Under the pieces are notes generated by a model, which saw nothing but the letters and a program-made list of their open reading frames with translations, did no database searches and had not been told where the DNA came from. A stretch of DNA of 64,000 nt from Lunularia cruciata (lineage: Eukaryota; Streptophyta; Marchantiopsida; Lunulariales; Lunulariaceae): the NCBI GenBank assembly GCA_948567375.1, contig OX419756.1, forward strand, positions 73,882,552 through 73,946,551, written 5' to 3'. The position numbers and the translations under genes were made by a program. This document shows positions 33,982-46,877 of the stretch, piece by piece (positions within the stretch are counted from its first letter, which is position 1; every line of letters begins with the position of its first letter).

Positions 33982-36013
33982 GGTAACAAATTCTAGAGGA
34001 ACATCCTCAAAATAATCTTGTAGTGGTACAAAAGCTGAACTCCAAGCCTATTGTACCAATTGATCTACGTGTAGTTGCAACTTCTCCATGATGGAAAATC
34101 CAAGGTGGATGGTAAAACTCTAATTTTACTCTAAATTCAAGTGATCTCCTAGAGGATACCTTAGGACTAGTACTAAGGTATCCATTTCACATGCGCATTC
34201 CACTCCGAACAACCCACCAAGCCAAGTAACAAAGCCATTGAAAGTTGAGGCTAATGTCATAGTCCTTGACTAGAGTGAGCTAGGATTGCCACTACTAAAG
34301 TGCATTGGTAGGCTATACACACATATCTCACCTGATTGCCAACCTGGCTTATAGAAAGTTTCCTTCTCCCAATAGTCAATATTGAAACCCATGAGATATA
34401 ACATTTCTCCACCAACGGACATATCATATGACTCTACTATTGTTGCAATGGCTTGAACTCTCACCATAGATATATCATTTGATGACCAAGTTGAATTTAG
34501 ATAATGAGCTCCTCACATGTGATGTACTATGTGGAACCACCTCTAGAGATATTTGAATCTGAAATGGACATCTCTTGACATTTGTCTACCATAACCCAAG
34601 ACCAAGAACTACAACCTTCCTCAACAAAAGGGGTTGTAGAGGGTCTAATAAGCCTCCCTTTGTGGTGATAAACCTTCCATGAACATCCAACCAAACTAAA
34701 AATCCAAGTTTGGTTGTCCAATAGGACAATTATAAGTGTAAACTTAGCTCATTCAAATGCAAGTCTAGTAGATAACTCCTCCAACCTAGAAAATATTGTC
34801 TACCACAAGCCATTAGTAGCAAAATAGATCCCATGATGCTTTAAGGTTGAGGACTAGAAGTAAGAACCACTCTATTCATAATCTCACAAAGTGTGGTAAT
34901 TAATCAAAACCACTCTATTCATACTCTCTACAAAGTGTGGTAATTAATCACAACACCAAAGTTGGGTCAACTCCTACTATAAACATGTTAGTGGTTGAGA
35001 ACAAAGGAAGGCATATAATCAACTAAGCCACCTCTAACATCATGCTAGAGTAGGCAGACATAGATGTTTGACTAGTGTCTATTCCATGATACACTCCATC
35101 TCCATCTATCACACTTGCACTAAGATGTCTAGGAACCATGGATGTCATCCATAGTATCTTAGAAAGTGTGAAAGACTAGGGACATTTGACCTATATACCA
35201 ACCTCCTCTCTTTTTGTGTCTAGCTCCATTGATGCTCCTCTAAGCTGAAGAGAACATATTGCACTCCTACCCATTATGAAAAATACATCTACTTGTGCTA
35301 ATCCATACATGAAGTCAAGGGCATCTCTATCACCAACATAAGAGGTAGAAGCTTCAACCCATAAATCTGGTCTCCTTTGAGCTATAGCCATGCTAGCCAA
35401 TCTCTGCTCCAATTGGTCAATCTGAGTAGCCATGGTTGTCTCAAAAGTAAAAATAGGTACAATGCCCCTACCAAGTGGATGTCCTCTACCTCCACCTTGA
35501 CCACCTTGTCCTCCATAACCTTTGGCTCCTTACCTCTTTCCATAACATGCCTACCACTCTATAACTTTAGATGTAAGTAAGAGTATTGGTCACTAGTGAA
35601 ACCATATCTATAGAAAAGGTCACACTACCTCTAGGTTGACTGAGGTGATCCCAAGATATCATTCTTAGTACCTTGGATGCACTATCTCTTGTGGTGACGT
35701 CCACCACAAGTCCAACAAGAAACACCACCACTCATTTGCTACTATTCACCAAAATATGAGAGTAAGAATCTATGTGCATTAAACCCTCAACTTGTTCCAT
35801 AAGATCAGAATTTTCCACTCTACACTCAAAAGAAAATGCAATGTGGTAGTGCATGTGATAACCCAATGTCAACATACTAATAGTCAAATAACAAGTAGCA
35901 ATTTGTTCTCTTGAGGGTATGGATAAAAAATTACTAGAGTTTGAAGCAAAAGTGTCATAATGGTGATTCTCTATATTTTCATGTTTAACCTCTTGGGCAT
36001 GAATCCTTCCCAA
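33982..36013 (-). pseudogene. Gag-like and linker part of the methyltransferase-bearing polyprotein (decayed)
   Basis: On minus, in order: a frame from 36013 to 35732 ending in EQVEGLMHIDSYSH; a zinc-knuckle-like CWTCGGRHHK...C at 35679-35717 (CCHC spacing approximate, with a stop inside); a Gly-rich stretch (about 35450-35520); MATQIDQLEQRLASM at about 35433, an N-terminal coiled-coil-like motif; later, near 34270-34467, AIATIVESYDMSVGGEM and YKPGWQSGE; then the methyltransferase block. This is a gag to pol-type arrangement, but I could not identify a clear protease Asp box. Many stops and frame changes are present. The RT and integrase that should accompany such an element were not found, because the region below 32.98 kb holds other repeats. 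Confidence 0.5.
34865..34950. repeat. 43-bp tandem duplication
   Basis: AACCACTCTATTCATA begins two near-identical head-to-tail units at 34865 and 34908, each ending GTGTGGTAATTAATCA. Confidence 0.88.
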
Positions 36014-38373
36014 AAGAAGGTAGTTTCACACACTTTGGTGCTCTATGGAAAAGAGAAATTAAAATCACTTTCACTATAGATTTGTCATATTTAATCTTGA
36101 AGGTGATGGTTCAGTTCATGCCAAAGACCTTTTCTCCCCAAAGAGCCATTCACCCAAAGGCCAATTCCACCCTAAAGCTCATTACACCTCAAATGTTGGT
36201 TTTATTTCAAAGGCCTTGTCACTATGTTGACTATGATTTAATTACTACTTCCTACCATTCCCAAAAGATGCAATCTTGAAGAAGTCTTGAAATTGACTAA
36301 TTGATTGGCATTTCTATTCTATGGTATTTTCAATGCTCCAAGTTCCTAGAACCTCTCTCTACATTGTTCTTGCTCCTTCAAAACTCCAAGGATCACATAT
36401 CCTAATCAAGTGCTAATGTCTATTTATATTCAAACACTTGCATTACTACTACAAGTTTATTCACCTCTACTTGACCAATCATACAAGCAATGATGCAAAG
36501 TGTATATAATCAGCACTAAGGACCTTAAAGGTCCTTGCAATGAAAAATTTGAGCATGAAGGAAGCAAATCATTTACATGGGGCCGTAATTCCGACATATA
36601 ATTCCTACTTCATGATGAAGATAACCATTGGCTAATTAGAATGCTGGTAATCTTCTAATTAAAACTACACCTTTCATTGCTAATCCTCATGTACTCAATT
36701 AAGATCTACCTATGTGTCCATGGACAGGTCAAATATGCAATTTTCATTTACCTATTCTTTACATTCAAAGTTACATCTCAAAGGTCTTTCACTTACAAAA
36801 TCATTCCAACTACTTGAATGTGTTCTATACCAAAGGTCTTCCTAGCTAAAGGTATCTACCAAGATTAAAGGTCATTCCAGGCCAAACATATTCTATACTA
36901 AGTCTTCTACTATCATTTTCCCTTGGCTTGGGATTCCCTTTATCCTTGAGTCTTGGTACAAGGAACAACAAAAAAAGATATGTGAGTAACTTCTCCATCT
37001 TTGTCCATGTTTGCACAGAGCTCCAGTGCTTGCTTCTAGAACATCTCTACCCAATTTACAAGCTGACCTTTGTACACATACTCAAAGAAAATTGCTTGAG
37101 TATTATTTATATAGGTTGTACACTTGGACTTAAAAAGTTTCATTGCTACCTGGCAAGGGCTCATTGAGCAAGATCATTATAACCACCTACCAAACATCCA
37201 TAATAAGTCTTTGAGTCCTTGAAGGTGACCTTAAGACTTACCTCCATGGCCTCATCTAGATAGCTCCATTGTGTATCAATAGTTATGGTGCTTAGGGGTG
37301 AATTCTTAGGCCCCAGCACTCTTCATAATGCTCCTTGGTCCACACAAAGACATTTCCTCTCATATTCACTATCCTTGGATCCTGATTCCCCTAACCTTGT
37401 AAACCAATGTGTGGTTATTCAATTCTCATTCCATAGCAAGAATTCAAGTTTTGTGTTATTGGAGAAAATCTGCTCTATAGTGAAGTGCACACTTGGTTAA
37501 ACCAGGTGACTTGAGAATGATCTGAGACATTCTTCTATGATGCGTAGGCAATCTTTATGCTAAGGTCATATTTCTTTCTCTCTCTTATATTAAGGTAAGA
37601 AATCTACCCACAAAATTGGTCTCTCACTTTGAAATTCTAATTCTTACATTCCTTGATGAAGGTGTGAAAAGTTCTCACTTGTCTAACTCTAAAAATTGAA
37701 AAGCTAATGGCCTGGTCTGAGTTATATGGTGTTGGCTCAACCATTACAAAGTTTTGGTAGTTTCACCTTGGGTCAAGAGTCACAACCTACACATATGAAC
37801 ATTTAGGTACCATCAAATGGTCATTAACTCTAGTTATTGTTTTGATGGTGCCGCATTCATGTCATCAGGATTTTTTTTGATTGATTGACTTTTAGGCCAA
37901 AGGTCAATGATGCCAAAGGGTTACAATTTTAGAGGAGTTTCAAGCCAAAGATTTGTCTGGCCAAAGATCTTTTTGTCCATGAAATTTTGTCAATCTTTGT
38001 CCTTGAAATTATTTTGTACAAGCCTTGAACAAATGCTCATGGTTTCTTCATGGTTTCATTGAAATTTTCTTTGACTATCTTTCTCTTATTGGTGTGTTTT
38101 ATCTCCATGTCAAAGGTAATTGATATAAAACCTTCTTCCATCCTTAGCAATGTCCTAACTCTTGGTGTTTCTATGAAAACTAAACAAAAAAAGGTGGATT
38201 TTCTTAAAAAGTGAGGTGTCATAGTGTACTTTACTACACTCTAGAAGAAGCAACAACTTTGGATGAAGTCTCTCTACTAAATCCAAATATCACCACTTTA
38301 TTCTCCACCATGTTGAGCTCAATGCACTTTGCCAAACCAAAACCTACCACCAAAGTTGGTGTGGTAGCCTATA
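36014..38373. other. Low-complexity-like region with recurring CCAAAGG words, no gene recognised
   Basis: Short words such as CCAAAGG, CAAAGGTC and CCAAAGATC recur through 36.1-36.3, 36.8-36.9 and 37.9-38.0 kb. It lies 5' (on minus) of the gag-like sequence and could be leader or LTR of the methyltransferase-bearing element, but no LTR partner was found. Confidence 0.35.
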
Positions 38374-38378
38374 TCAAC

Positions 38379-38822
38379 TATAAAAGACCAATGAGAGAAA
38401 CAAGAGAACGGAAGATTGAAGTGAAAGATCACATTATGACTCTTGAATGAGAGAAATTCCAAATGCCTAGCATGAACTTGGGCTATAATACTTATAATAA
38501 ACATACAAAGCTCTTGAGAAACTTCTTAGGAAGCTTCCTAAAAGTTGCATTCTTTGAGTGCAAGCAAAGTCAACAAGGAAGCTTCTTGAGAAACTTCTTT
38601 CAAGAAGTTGTCTACTTGGCATGCAAGTTAAGCAAGTTAGGAACCTTCCTAAGAAGCTTCATTATAGAAGTTGTGACTTGGCATGCACATTATCCACTAC
38701 TTGGAAGGTATCAAGTAGCTTCCTAGATACTTCTAGAATATTCTTATAATTCTTGCCTAATTTGGCATATTTGCAACTTTGTTAATCTCGACTAACTCAT
38801 TTATAAACTCCATATTGTTATA
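38379..38822 (-). repeat. 3' LTR of the old gypsy element
   Basis: On minus it runs from TATAACAATATGGAG to GGTCTTTTATA, a diverged version of the family 2 LTR. The polypurine-like GGGGGAATA precedes it (on minus), as in the younger copy. Confidence 0.8.
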
Positions 38823-38869
38823 TATTCCCCCATTGCTAGTTAGTGATGTCCTTGTCACCATGGAAGCTA

Positions 38870-41865
38870 AAAACTCTTGGATAGCGGTTTGTGAATTTGA
38901 GAGATGAGAAAGAGGTTCCCAAGTGGCATCATGAAGAAGATATTCTTCTAAAAGGACTTTGTACTAAATATGTTGTTTGCGGCCACATTGAATGTGATGA
39001 CATGTAAGGCTATGATGTATTTCATACTCCTCATGATCATTGATAGGGATGGGAGGAAGAGGAGGTTGGACATGAGAGGAAAAGGAAGATGGATTAGAAA
39101 CAAAGGGTGTCATTTTGAAACATGAAAGATAGGGTGAATTTGCATATGACATAGCAAGGCAAGTTGATAAGCAATTGGAGAAATGATTTGGGTGACATCA
39201 GATAGATTTATCTAATTAGGAATAAGTTTTTGGACTTGGGTATCAAGTGGGAAAGAGAGGCTACAAGAAGAAAACATGACCTTATTACCAAGTTGAAAGG
39301 TGAGATCATGATGGTTTTGGTCTGCATATTGTTTTTAATGATTTTAAGTAACAAGGAGATGAGATTTGGCTTGTTGTAGAGATTGGTATATTGTTATCAA
39401 GAAGGTGGAAGTATGAGGGATATGAGAAAGAGGAGGAGCAAGAATGGAATCTAGAACAAGTGGATCTTAGCCAAAATTAAGGAAGAAGAGAGAGAATCCG
39501 GTGCTTGCCTATTTGAAATTATTGTAGATAAACTCAATAGCTACAAGATATTTATCCTAGTTTGTATATTGAACATTGACAAAACCACAAATAATATCCT
39601 CCAAGGTGTCATTTTCACATTCAGTTTGTCCATTAGTTTGAGGATGATAGGCCATGGACAAAGTAAGGTTGGTACCAAGTATCTAGAAAAGTGCTTGCCA
39701 AATTTTTTTGATGAATTGACGATCAGGGTTGGAGATGAGTACACAAGGCATCCCATGATACTTGAAGATATTATCAAAGTAGATATAGGCCAATGTGGAA
39801 AATCCATTGTATCAAAGGTTGGTGCCAAATGGATTAGATTACTAAGCTTATCCACAAACACCACAATTGTTATATGACCTTGCTTTGTCTTGGGCAAGGA
39901 TATGATAAGATCTAAGCTCACATGTTATTATCAAGCAAATGGGATGGGAAGTGGCTGAAGGACACTATTGGCCTTGTTCTATTAGCAACTCTCACAAGAT
40001 TGGGCAAACTCTCAAACATCTTGTGTTATATTGGACCACCACCATTGGCATTGTAGGGTAACCAAGGTCTTGTCCACATCCATGTGACCAGCGATTAGTA
40101 AGTCATGGGCTTCTTGAAGGTGCACAAGTCATAGATCACACAAATCTAGTTCTCATAGGATAGCATGCCATCTTTAAAGGAGAAGATGTTGTATTCCTTA
40201 TCATGTGCTACAAGATGACCTTGTACCATTTGAAAGGAGAGGTCTTGTTGTAAGGCAGTCCTAAACTTGATTTGGACTTTTGATTCAATTAAAATTGTTG
40301 TATTGCCTCCATGATGAGAAGAAGAGTCTTCACATCATGTCATCCTAATAGGGAATCAAGGATGATAAAAAACTTATCGGGTTTCTACTCAAGTTTGATG
40401 TCAAACAAATATAATTGTTCTGCCCATCGATGATGTTAATTCTTCATGTATTCCAAATGTAGTGTCTGCAATAAGGGTTTGTGATTGGTTTGCATGATCA
40501 CTTGTTTCTCCAAGAAATAATGCTTCCATACTTTGGTGGCATATACCATGGCTAGTTGTTCTTGATTTTGAGTAGAGTAATTCTTTTTTGTGGTACTTAG
40601 TTGGTGAGACACAAAGGCAATGGGATGTAACCCATGTGAAAATTCTTCTTGCAACACAACTCCAATGGCAAAGTTAAAAGCATCAAAGTCAACCCACACA
40701 AGGTAGTTGAAGATCATATGGTTAAAGAATGGGTCTTGAAGACACCATATGTTTCAACTTTTGGAATGCTTCTTCATGCTTGGTTTTCTATTGAAAGCTT
40801 GAGGTCCTCCCCAATAGGTCTATCAATGATGTGGCCACATGAGCATAATAGTGGATGAATCATTGGTAAAAACTTACCAATCCATTAAATGCCCATACTT
40901 TTATGGTATCCTTCAGAGTAGTTAATTAATAATGGCCTTGATTTTCTCCTCTTCCATTTTGATCCTCTTTGATGGGATCATGCAACCCAAGGAGATAACT
41001 TCCTTCTATCAAAAGGCACACTTTGACTTCTTACAATAGAACTTCCATTGACGTAATCATCTTAAGATTTCTCACATCTGATTTGCATGTTTTGTCTCCA
41101 TCTTGCTGTAGATTAAAATATCATCCAAGAACACCACCATGTACCTATCCAATAGTCCATCCAACACTTGATGCATCTAATTTATGAAGACTATTAGAGT
41201 ATTAATGAGCCTGAAAGGTAGAACTCTCCATTCAAAATGCCCATACCTTGTGCAAAAGGTAGTCTTTTGCACATTCTCTCTATCAATGGGAATTTGCCAA
41301 TAGCCACTTTGGAGATCAAACTTGGAAAAGTATCATGCTCTACTCAATTGATCTAGCAAGTAATCAATTCAAGGAAAAGGATATGCATTCTTCTTATTTG
41401 TTTTTTGAAGCTACAATAACCAATACAAAAGTGACGTACTCCATCCTGCTTTGGGACAAATAGTATCGATGCTCCCCAAGAAGATGTACTATGTTGTATG
41501 ACATCTTTTTCTAACAACTCTATTAGTGTTATTGGAAGCTCATCCAACTCTTTTGGTAAGAGTTGATAGATTGGTCTACTCATTGGAGTGCTTCTTGAAA
41601 AGAATTTAATCTTGAAGGGCATACCACAATCAAAGGGTAATCTCTTTGGCAAATCATCCAAAAACACATCTGCAAACTCTTGCACTATTCCAGAATTGAA
41701 CGATATAGCTTCTTACAAAACCAATCTGCTTCAATTTTTCCAACCTATCTTGTGTGGCTCATGTAGCATTTATTGCTCAGAATCATCTTATTATTTCACT
41801 CTTTGAAATCTTCCTATGTTTAGATTGGTGTAACAAACTACCATCAGCTCACTCCATATCAAATA
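38870..41865 (-). pseudogene. Pol remnant of the old gypsy element (gag end, RT, RNase H, integrase, chromodomain)
   Basis: From 41865 downwards on minus: a short gag piece, then a jump to EFADVFLDDLPKRLP (41.68 kb), the start of RT, so roughly 1.1 kb of gag end, zinc knuckle and protease is deleted relative to the younger copy. RT, RNase H (DAFNFAIGVVLQEEF near 40690; QTNHKPLLQTLH near 40460), integrase core (SLDLIISLPKTKQGH at 39921) and a chromodomain (EEYEIHH near 39050; HDATWEPLSHL near 38900) follow. It contains many stops and frame changes. The first integrase Asp is kept here, unlike in the younger element. Confidence 0.8.
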
Positions 41866-42278
41866 TGTAACAATATGGAGTTTAGCGACAAAGTTAGTTG
41901 GGCTTACAAAGTAGAGAATAAGACAAAATATCCTAGAATATTCTAGAAGCATCTAAGAAGCTTTTTGTGAACCTTCCCAACTAGTTAACTTACGCCCTAA
42001 GTAGGTAGCTTCTAGAAGGAAGCTTCTAACTAGCTTAGCTTGCATGCCAAGTAGGTGGCTTCTAGAAGGTAGCTTCTTGAGAAGCTTCTTGGTTAACTTG
42101 GCCTGCACTCCAAGAAAGTGGCTCAAGGAAGCTTCTTGAGAAGCTTCAAGGGTCTTGTATGCTACCTATAAATACCAAAGCCGAAGCTCATGCTAGGCAT
42201 TTGGAGTTTTCCCTCATTCAAGTGTCCCAATGTGAATTTCCATTCTCTTATTTCTCTCCTTGGTTTCGGTCTTTTACA
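41866..42278 (+). repeat. 5' LTR of the younger gypsy element
   Basis: TGTAACAATATGGAG to GGTCTTTTACA, 413 bp. It contains several AGAAGCTTCT palindromic words and a TATA-like CTATAAATACC about 110 bp before its end. Confidence 0.93.
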
Positions 42279-42279
42279 T

Positions 42280-42291
42280 TGGTATCAAAGC
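42280..42291 (+). promoter_or_regulatory. Primer-binding site (tRNA-iMet type)
   Basis: TGGTATCAAAGC starts one base after the 5' LTR. It matches the plant initiator Met tRNA 3' end complement (TGGTATCAGAGC) with one change. Confidence 0.85.
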
Positions 42292-42550
42292 AAGGAATGA
42301 TATGGATGGAATTTATGGACCACCAAATCCACTTCCGCCAAACCATTGGGACTTTCATGTCCAGATATTACCAAAGCATTGTTTCACACAATTCATCACC
42401 TCGCGCTTTGGGTATGATTTTCTACATATGATCACCGGGTCAGAGGAACCCTTGATACTTCCAGTTGTAACTTATGGAGAACGGTGGACGTGTTGTATCT
42501 ATGTGTTAATCAACTAGATAAATTGAGGGTAGTGGTATAGAGTAATAGTG

Positions 42551-43482
42551 ATGCCGGCAATACCGGATGTTATCCTTGCAATGCAACAACAAATTGAGCA
42601 TCTTACTCGATTGTTGGATGAACGAGACCAGCAACGACAAGAACAGATAGACAGAGCGCCCGTTCGAGATGGAGAAGATTACATTTGATTTCCAAAGCCC
42701 AAGGTGTTTGAAGGCAAGAATCTTCTAGGCATAGTGGAGAATTTTGTGTTTGACTACAAACGTTACTTTGAAGCCACCAATCTTCATGACGAGCGGAAAC
42801 AAATTCTCTTTGCTTCTAGCCAATTGGATGGTGTGGCAAAACTTTGGTGGCGATTCCGAGTAGAAAGAGCTGAACGACAAATTGTTACACCGATTTTGAC
42901 ATGAGCAGAATTCAAAGAGGCAATACTTGGTCGATTTCAAACTATAAATGCCACCCAAGCCGCACAAGATAAATTGGTAGAGTTGAGGCAGATTGGCTCA
43001 GTGAGAAGCTACATCACACAATTTCAGAACATCATCATGCAAATTCTAGATATCCAAGAAGGTGCAGTTCTGGATAGATTTGTGCAAGGATTGAAGTCAC
43101 AAACCAAATTGGAGGTGACCATGTGGGAGCCACAAAACATAGAAGAAGCTATGCAATTGGCGGAGCATTTTGATTCCTTGGTTGCAACAACTTGGTCTTG
43201 ACCTAGACCTACACAAAGCCTACCAGTCCACTACGCACGAGTGGAAGAACTGGTACCAATGGAGATTGATGCTATCCAATGAAGACCACTTGGCACAATA
43301 GATAGAGAAAAATTACGACAAAATGGAGGTTGCTTTTATTGTCGCCAAGTTGGACATCGCATTGCTGAATGTCCACTTAGGAATGGGCGACCTTGACAAG
43401 TTGCCCAAATGGAGTTTGTGGAACAAAATGATCAGGGAAACAAAGAATCCCAATACGAGATTTTGAGCCACCTATTGGGAGC
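42551..43482 (+). pseudogene. Gag of the younger gypsy element
   Basis: ATG at 42551 opens a Gln-rich frame (AMQQQIEHLTRLLDERDQQ). Retrotransposon gag (RRM-like capsid) follows: FEGKN, LWWRF and GRFQTINA, then VRSYITQFQNII and DRFVQGLKSQTK. An intact CCHC zinc knuckle CFYCRQVGHRIAEC lies at 43331-43369. Single in-frame stops at several points (for example TGA after EDYI near 42688) break it. The knuckle packages RNA in active elements. Confidence 0.85.
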
Positions 43483-46400
43483 TTGATTAGTTCCAATGAG
43501 ATTGAAGGCTCGACCTATGCAAGTTTGCTTCACTTGCAAGGTACAATATCTAATCAAGGTTGTAGGATTTTGGTTGATTTTGGAAGTTCAAAGAATTGCA
43601 TGTCTATGCAAGTAGCAAAGGAATTGGGTAGTCCTATCAAGCTAGTGTTTGGAAGTAGTTTGATGATGGTGGATGGTAGAAAGTTTTGCATTCCGCACCT
43701 CACATCCTGTTACCTTCAAGATTGGGAAGGAGTATTTGGAGTGTATGAGGTTTGTAGTGACACCTCTACACTATGATATCATTTTGGATCTACCTTGGCT
43801 TGAACGTCATAAGGTTCAATTTGATTGGACCCGACGACAAATTCAAATACAACACCAAGGTAGAAATTTCCGATTAGGTTATTTGGCACCTTTGAGTAAG
43901 ACACCTAAAAATAGTCAATCCCAAGATGGGAAGTTTGTTGAGAAGGTAGCCATAGAGCAAATCTGGAAGGGAGATGAGTCCCAAGATGGGAAGTTTGCCA
44001 AGAAGGCAACCATGGAGCAAGCTTGGAAGAGAGATGAGTCCCTGGAAGGGAAGTTTGTTAATGAAGCAGCCATAGAGCAAGCTTTGGAGGAAGATAAGTC
44101 TGTATTCGTGGTGTGGATCAAGCAGATTGCACAAGAACAATCTGAGGAGGGCCAAGAGCCTCATCAAGCAATGGTTGATCGGATACTTTAGGAGTTTGCA
44201 GATGTGTTTCCGGATGATCTGCCAAAGGGATTACCCTCCGATTGAGGTATGCCCTTCAAGATTGAGTTATTGCCAGGGAGTACTCTAGTGAGTAGACCAA
44301 TCTATCGGCTCTCACCAAAGGAGTTGGAGGAGTTGCAAACAACACTTACAAAGTTGTTGGAGAAGGATTTCATACAACATAGTACCTCTCTCTAGGGAGC
44401 ACCAATGCTATTTGTTCCAAAGAAGGATGGAGGACTTTGTTTCTGTATTGATTACCATGGACTCAATAAGCAAACCGTGAAGAATGCATATCCCTTGCCT
44501 TGGATTGATGACTTGCTTGATCAACTAAGTGAAGCACACTAATTTTCCAAGCTAGATCTTTGTAGCGGCTATTGGCAAATTCTTATTGAAGGAGAGGACG
44601 TGCAAAAGACTGCCTTTCGCACAAGGTATGGACATTTTGAGTGGAGAGTTCTACCTTTTGGACTCACTAATGCTCCAGCAGTCTTCATGGATCAAATGCA
44701 TTGGGTGTTGGAGGGACTATTGGATCGGTCCGTGGTGGTGTTCTTAGATGATATCTTAATCTATAACAAGATAGAGGCAGAACATGTGAATCATGTGCAA
44801 GAAGTCCTAAGACGACTACGACAATGGAAATTTTACTACAAGAAGTCAAAGTGTGTTTTTTGGCAGAAGGAGGTTACCTTCTTGGGTCATAAGATCTCAT
44901 CAAAGGAGATCAAGATGGAAGAAGAGAAGATCAAGGCCATTATTGATTGGCCTACCCCAAAGGATGCTACAGAAGTACAAGCATTCAATGGATTGGCCAG
45001 TTTTTACCGACGGTTCATCCATTATTATGCTCACATTATTGCACCATTGACTGACCTCTTGGGAAAGAACTCGAGCTTCCAGTGGAGCACCAAGTATGAA
45101 AAAGTATTCCAGAAGTTAAAGCATATGGTGTCTTCAAGACCCATTCTTCAACCATATGATCCTCAACTACCTTGTGTGGTTGATTTTTGATGCTTCTAAC
45201 TTTGCAATTGGAGCTGTGTTGCAACAAGAATTTCCAGATAGACTACATCTTATTGCCTTTGTGTCCCGCCAACTAAATATAGTTGAAAGAAATTACTCTG
45301 CTCAAGATCGAGAACAACTTGCAATGGTATATGCCACCAAGGTATGGAGGCATTATCCCTTGGGGAAACAAGTGATCATGCAAACTGATCACAAGCCATT
45401 TTTGCAGACCTTACACTTGGAGCACATGAAGAGTCGGCATCATCCATGGGAAGAGCAACACCAATTGTTTGACATCAAACTTGAGTACAAACCAGGTCGG
45501 TTCCATGTCATCCCTGATGCTCTATCAAGACCTGATTTGAAGGCTCTTCCTCTCATCACGGTGGCAATTACAACGGTGTCTATTGACCTTAAGGTCCATA
45601 ATGAGTTTCAATCAGCTCTACACCAAGATCCCTTCTTCCAAATGGTACATGGTCATCGGATAGCATGCGATAAGGATTACAACACCTTCTCCTTCAAGGA
45701 AGGCCTTTTATTCCATGTAGACCAGATCTATGTTCCAGCCAAAGGTGATCTTCGACTTATGCGCCTTCAAGAAGCCCCTGATTTACCAATAGTTGGTCAC
45801 ATGGGAGTGGACAAGACCTTGGGCACCCTCCAGTGCCAATAGTGGTGGCCCAACATGACACGAGATGTTCAAGACTTTGTCCGATCATGTGAGAGTTGCC
45901 AACGTAACAAGGCCAGCAACTAGAAGCCGAGTGGACTCCTTCAACCACTCACCATTCCATCCGCTTGTTGGGAGCATGTGAGCTTGGCTCTCATCACATC
46001 CTTGCCAAAGACAAAACAAGGACACACTGCAATCGTGGTGTTTGTGGATAAGCTTAGTAAGCAAATCCACTTGGCACCAACCTGTCATATCGTGGATGCT
46101 CCAACCTTAGCGCAAATCTACTTCAACAATGTCTTCAAGCATCATAGGATGCCACGTGTACTCATCTTCTACTGTGATCCTCGATTTATCGGGAAGTTTT
46201 GGCAAGCACTCTTCCAGATACTCGACATCAAGCTTGCTTTGTCCATGGCCTGTCATCCTCAAACTGATGGACAAACCAAACACACAAATTTTACATTGGA
46301 GGATATGTTGCAGGCCTTTGTCAATGTCCACCATACCAACTGGGATGAATGTCTTGCAGCTGCAGAATTTGCCTACAACAATTCCAAATAGGAAAGCATC

Positions 46401-46860
46401 GGATTTTCTTCCTTCTTTCTCAATTTTGGCCAAGATCTGCTTGTTCCAGATCTCTTCTTGCTCCCCCTCCCTCTCAGGTTCCTCATACTTCCACATTCTT
46501 GACCACTATATCCTAATCTCTCCAACAAGCCAAGTCTCACCTCCTTGTTGCTCAGAATCACCAAAAACAATATGCGGACCACCATCGTTGTGATCTCACC
46601 TTTGAAGTTGGTGATAAAGTCATGCTATCCTCTTGCAACCTCCCTCTCCCACTTGATACCAAAGTTCATAAACTTGATCCTAATTGGATAGGAACCTTTG
46701 ATATCACTCACATTGTCTCTCCTATTGCTTATCGACTTGCCTTGCCTTGTCACATGCGTATCCATCCTGTATTTCATGTTTCCAAGTTGAAACTCTTTGT
46801 TCCTAACCCCTCTTCCTTTTTTCTCTTGAGTCCAACCTCCTCCTCTACCTGTCCTTATCA
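43483..46860 (+). pseudogene. Pol of the younger gypsy element (protease, RT, RNase H, integrase)
   Basis: Protease-like ILVDFGSSKNC near 43570 has Phe where the catalytic box has Ser (DSG). RT starts near 44190 (EFADVFPDDLPKGLP); VVVFLDDILIYNK (about 44740) holds the FLDD active-site box. RNase H: IFDASNFAIGAVLQQEF (about 45185) and QTDHKPFLQTLH. The integrase zinc-binding HHCC and core follow (45750-46390). The three core acidic residues appear lost: SLALI in place of SxDxI, FYCDPRF in place of SDRDPRF, and DGQTKHTN in place of the usual DGQTER. A frameshift lies near 45180 and several stops occur; not functional. Confidence 0.88.
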
Positions 46861-46877
46861 ATGATCATGAGGAGTAC

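Noticed and set aside
43874-44167. Minus-strand Leu/Pro-rich open frames
   Set aside because: Reverse-strand shadow of a short tandem duplication (about 60 bp) in the linker of the gypsy pol reading frame on plus.
46107-46593. Open frames overlapping integrase on both strands
   Set aside because: They overlap the plus-strand integrase reading, whose motifs explain the region.
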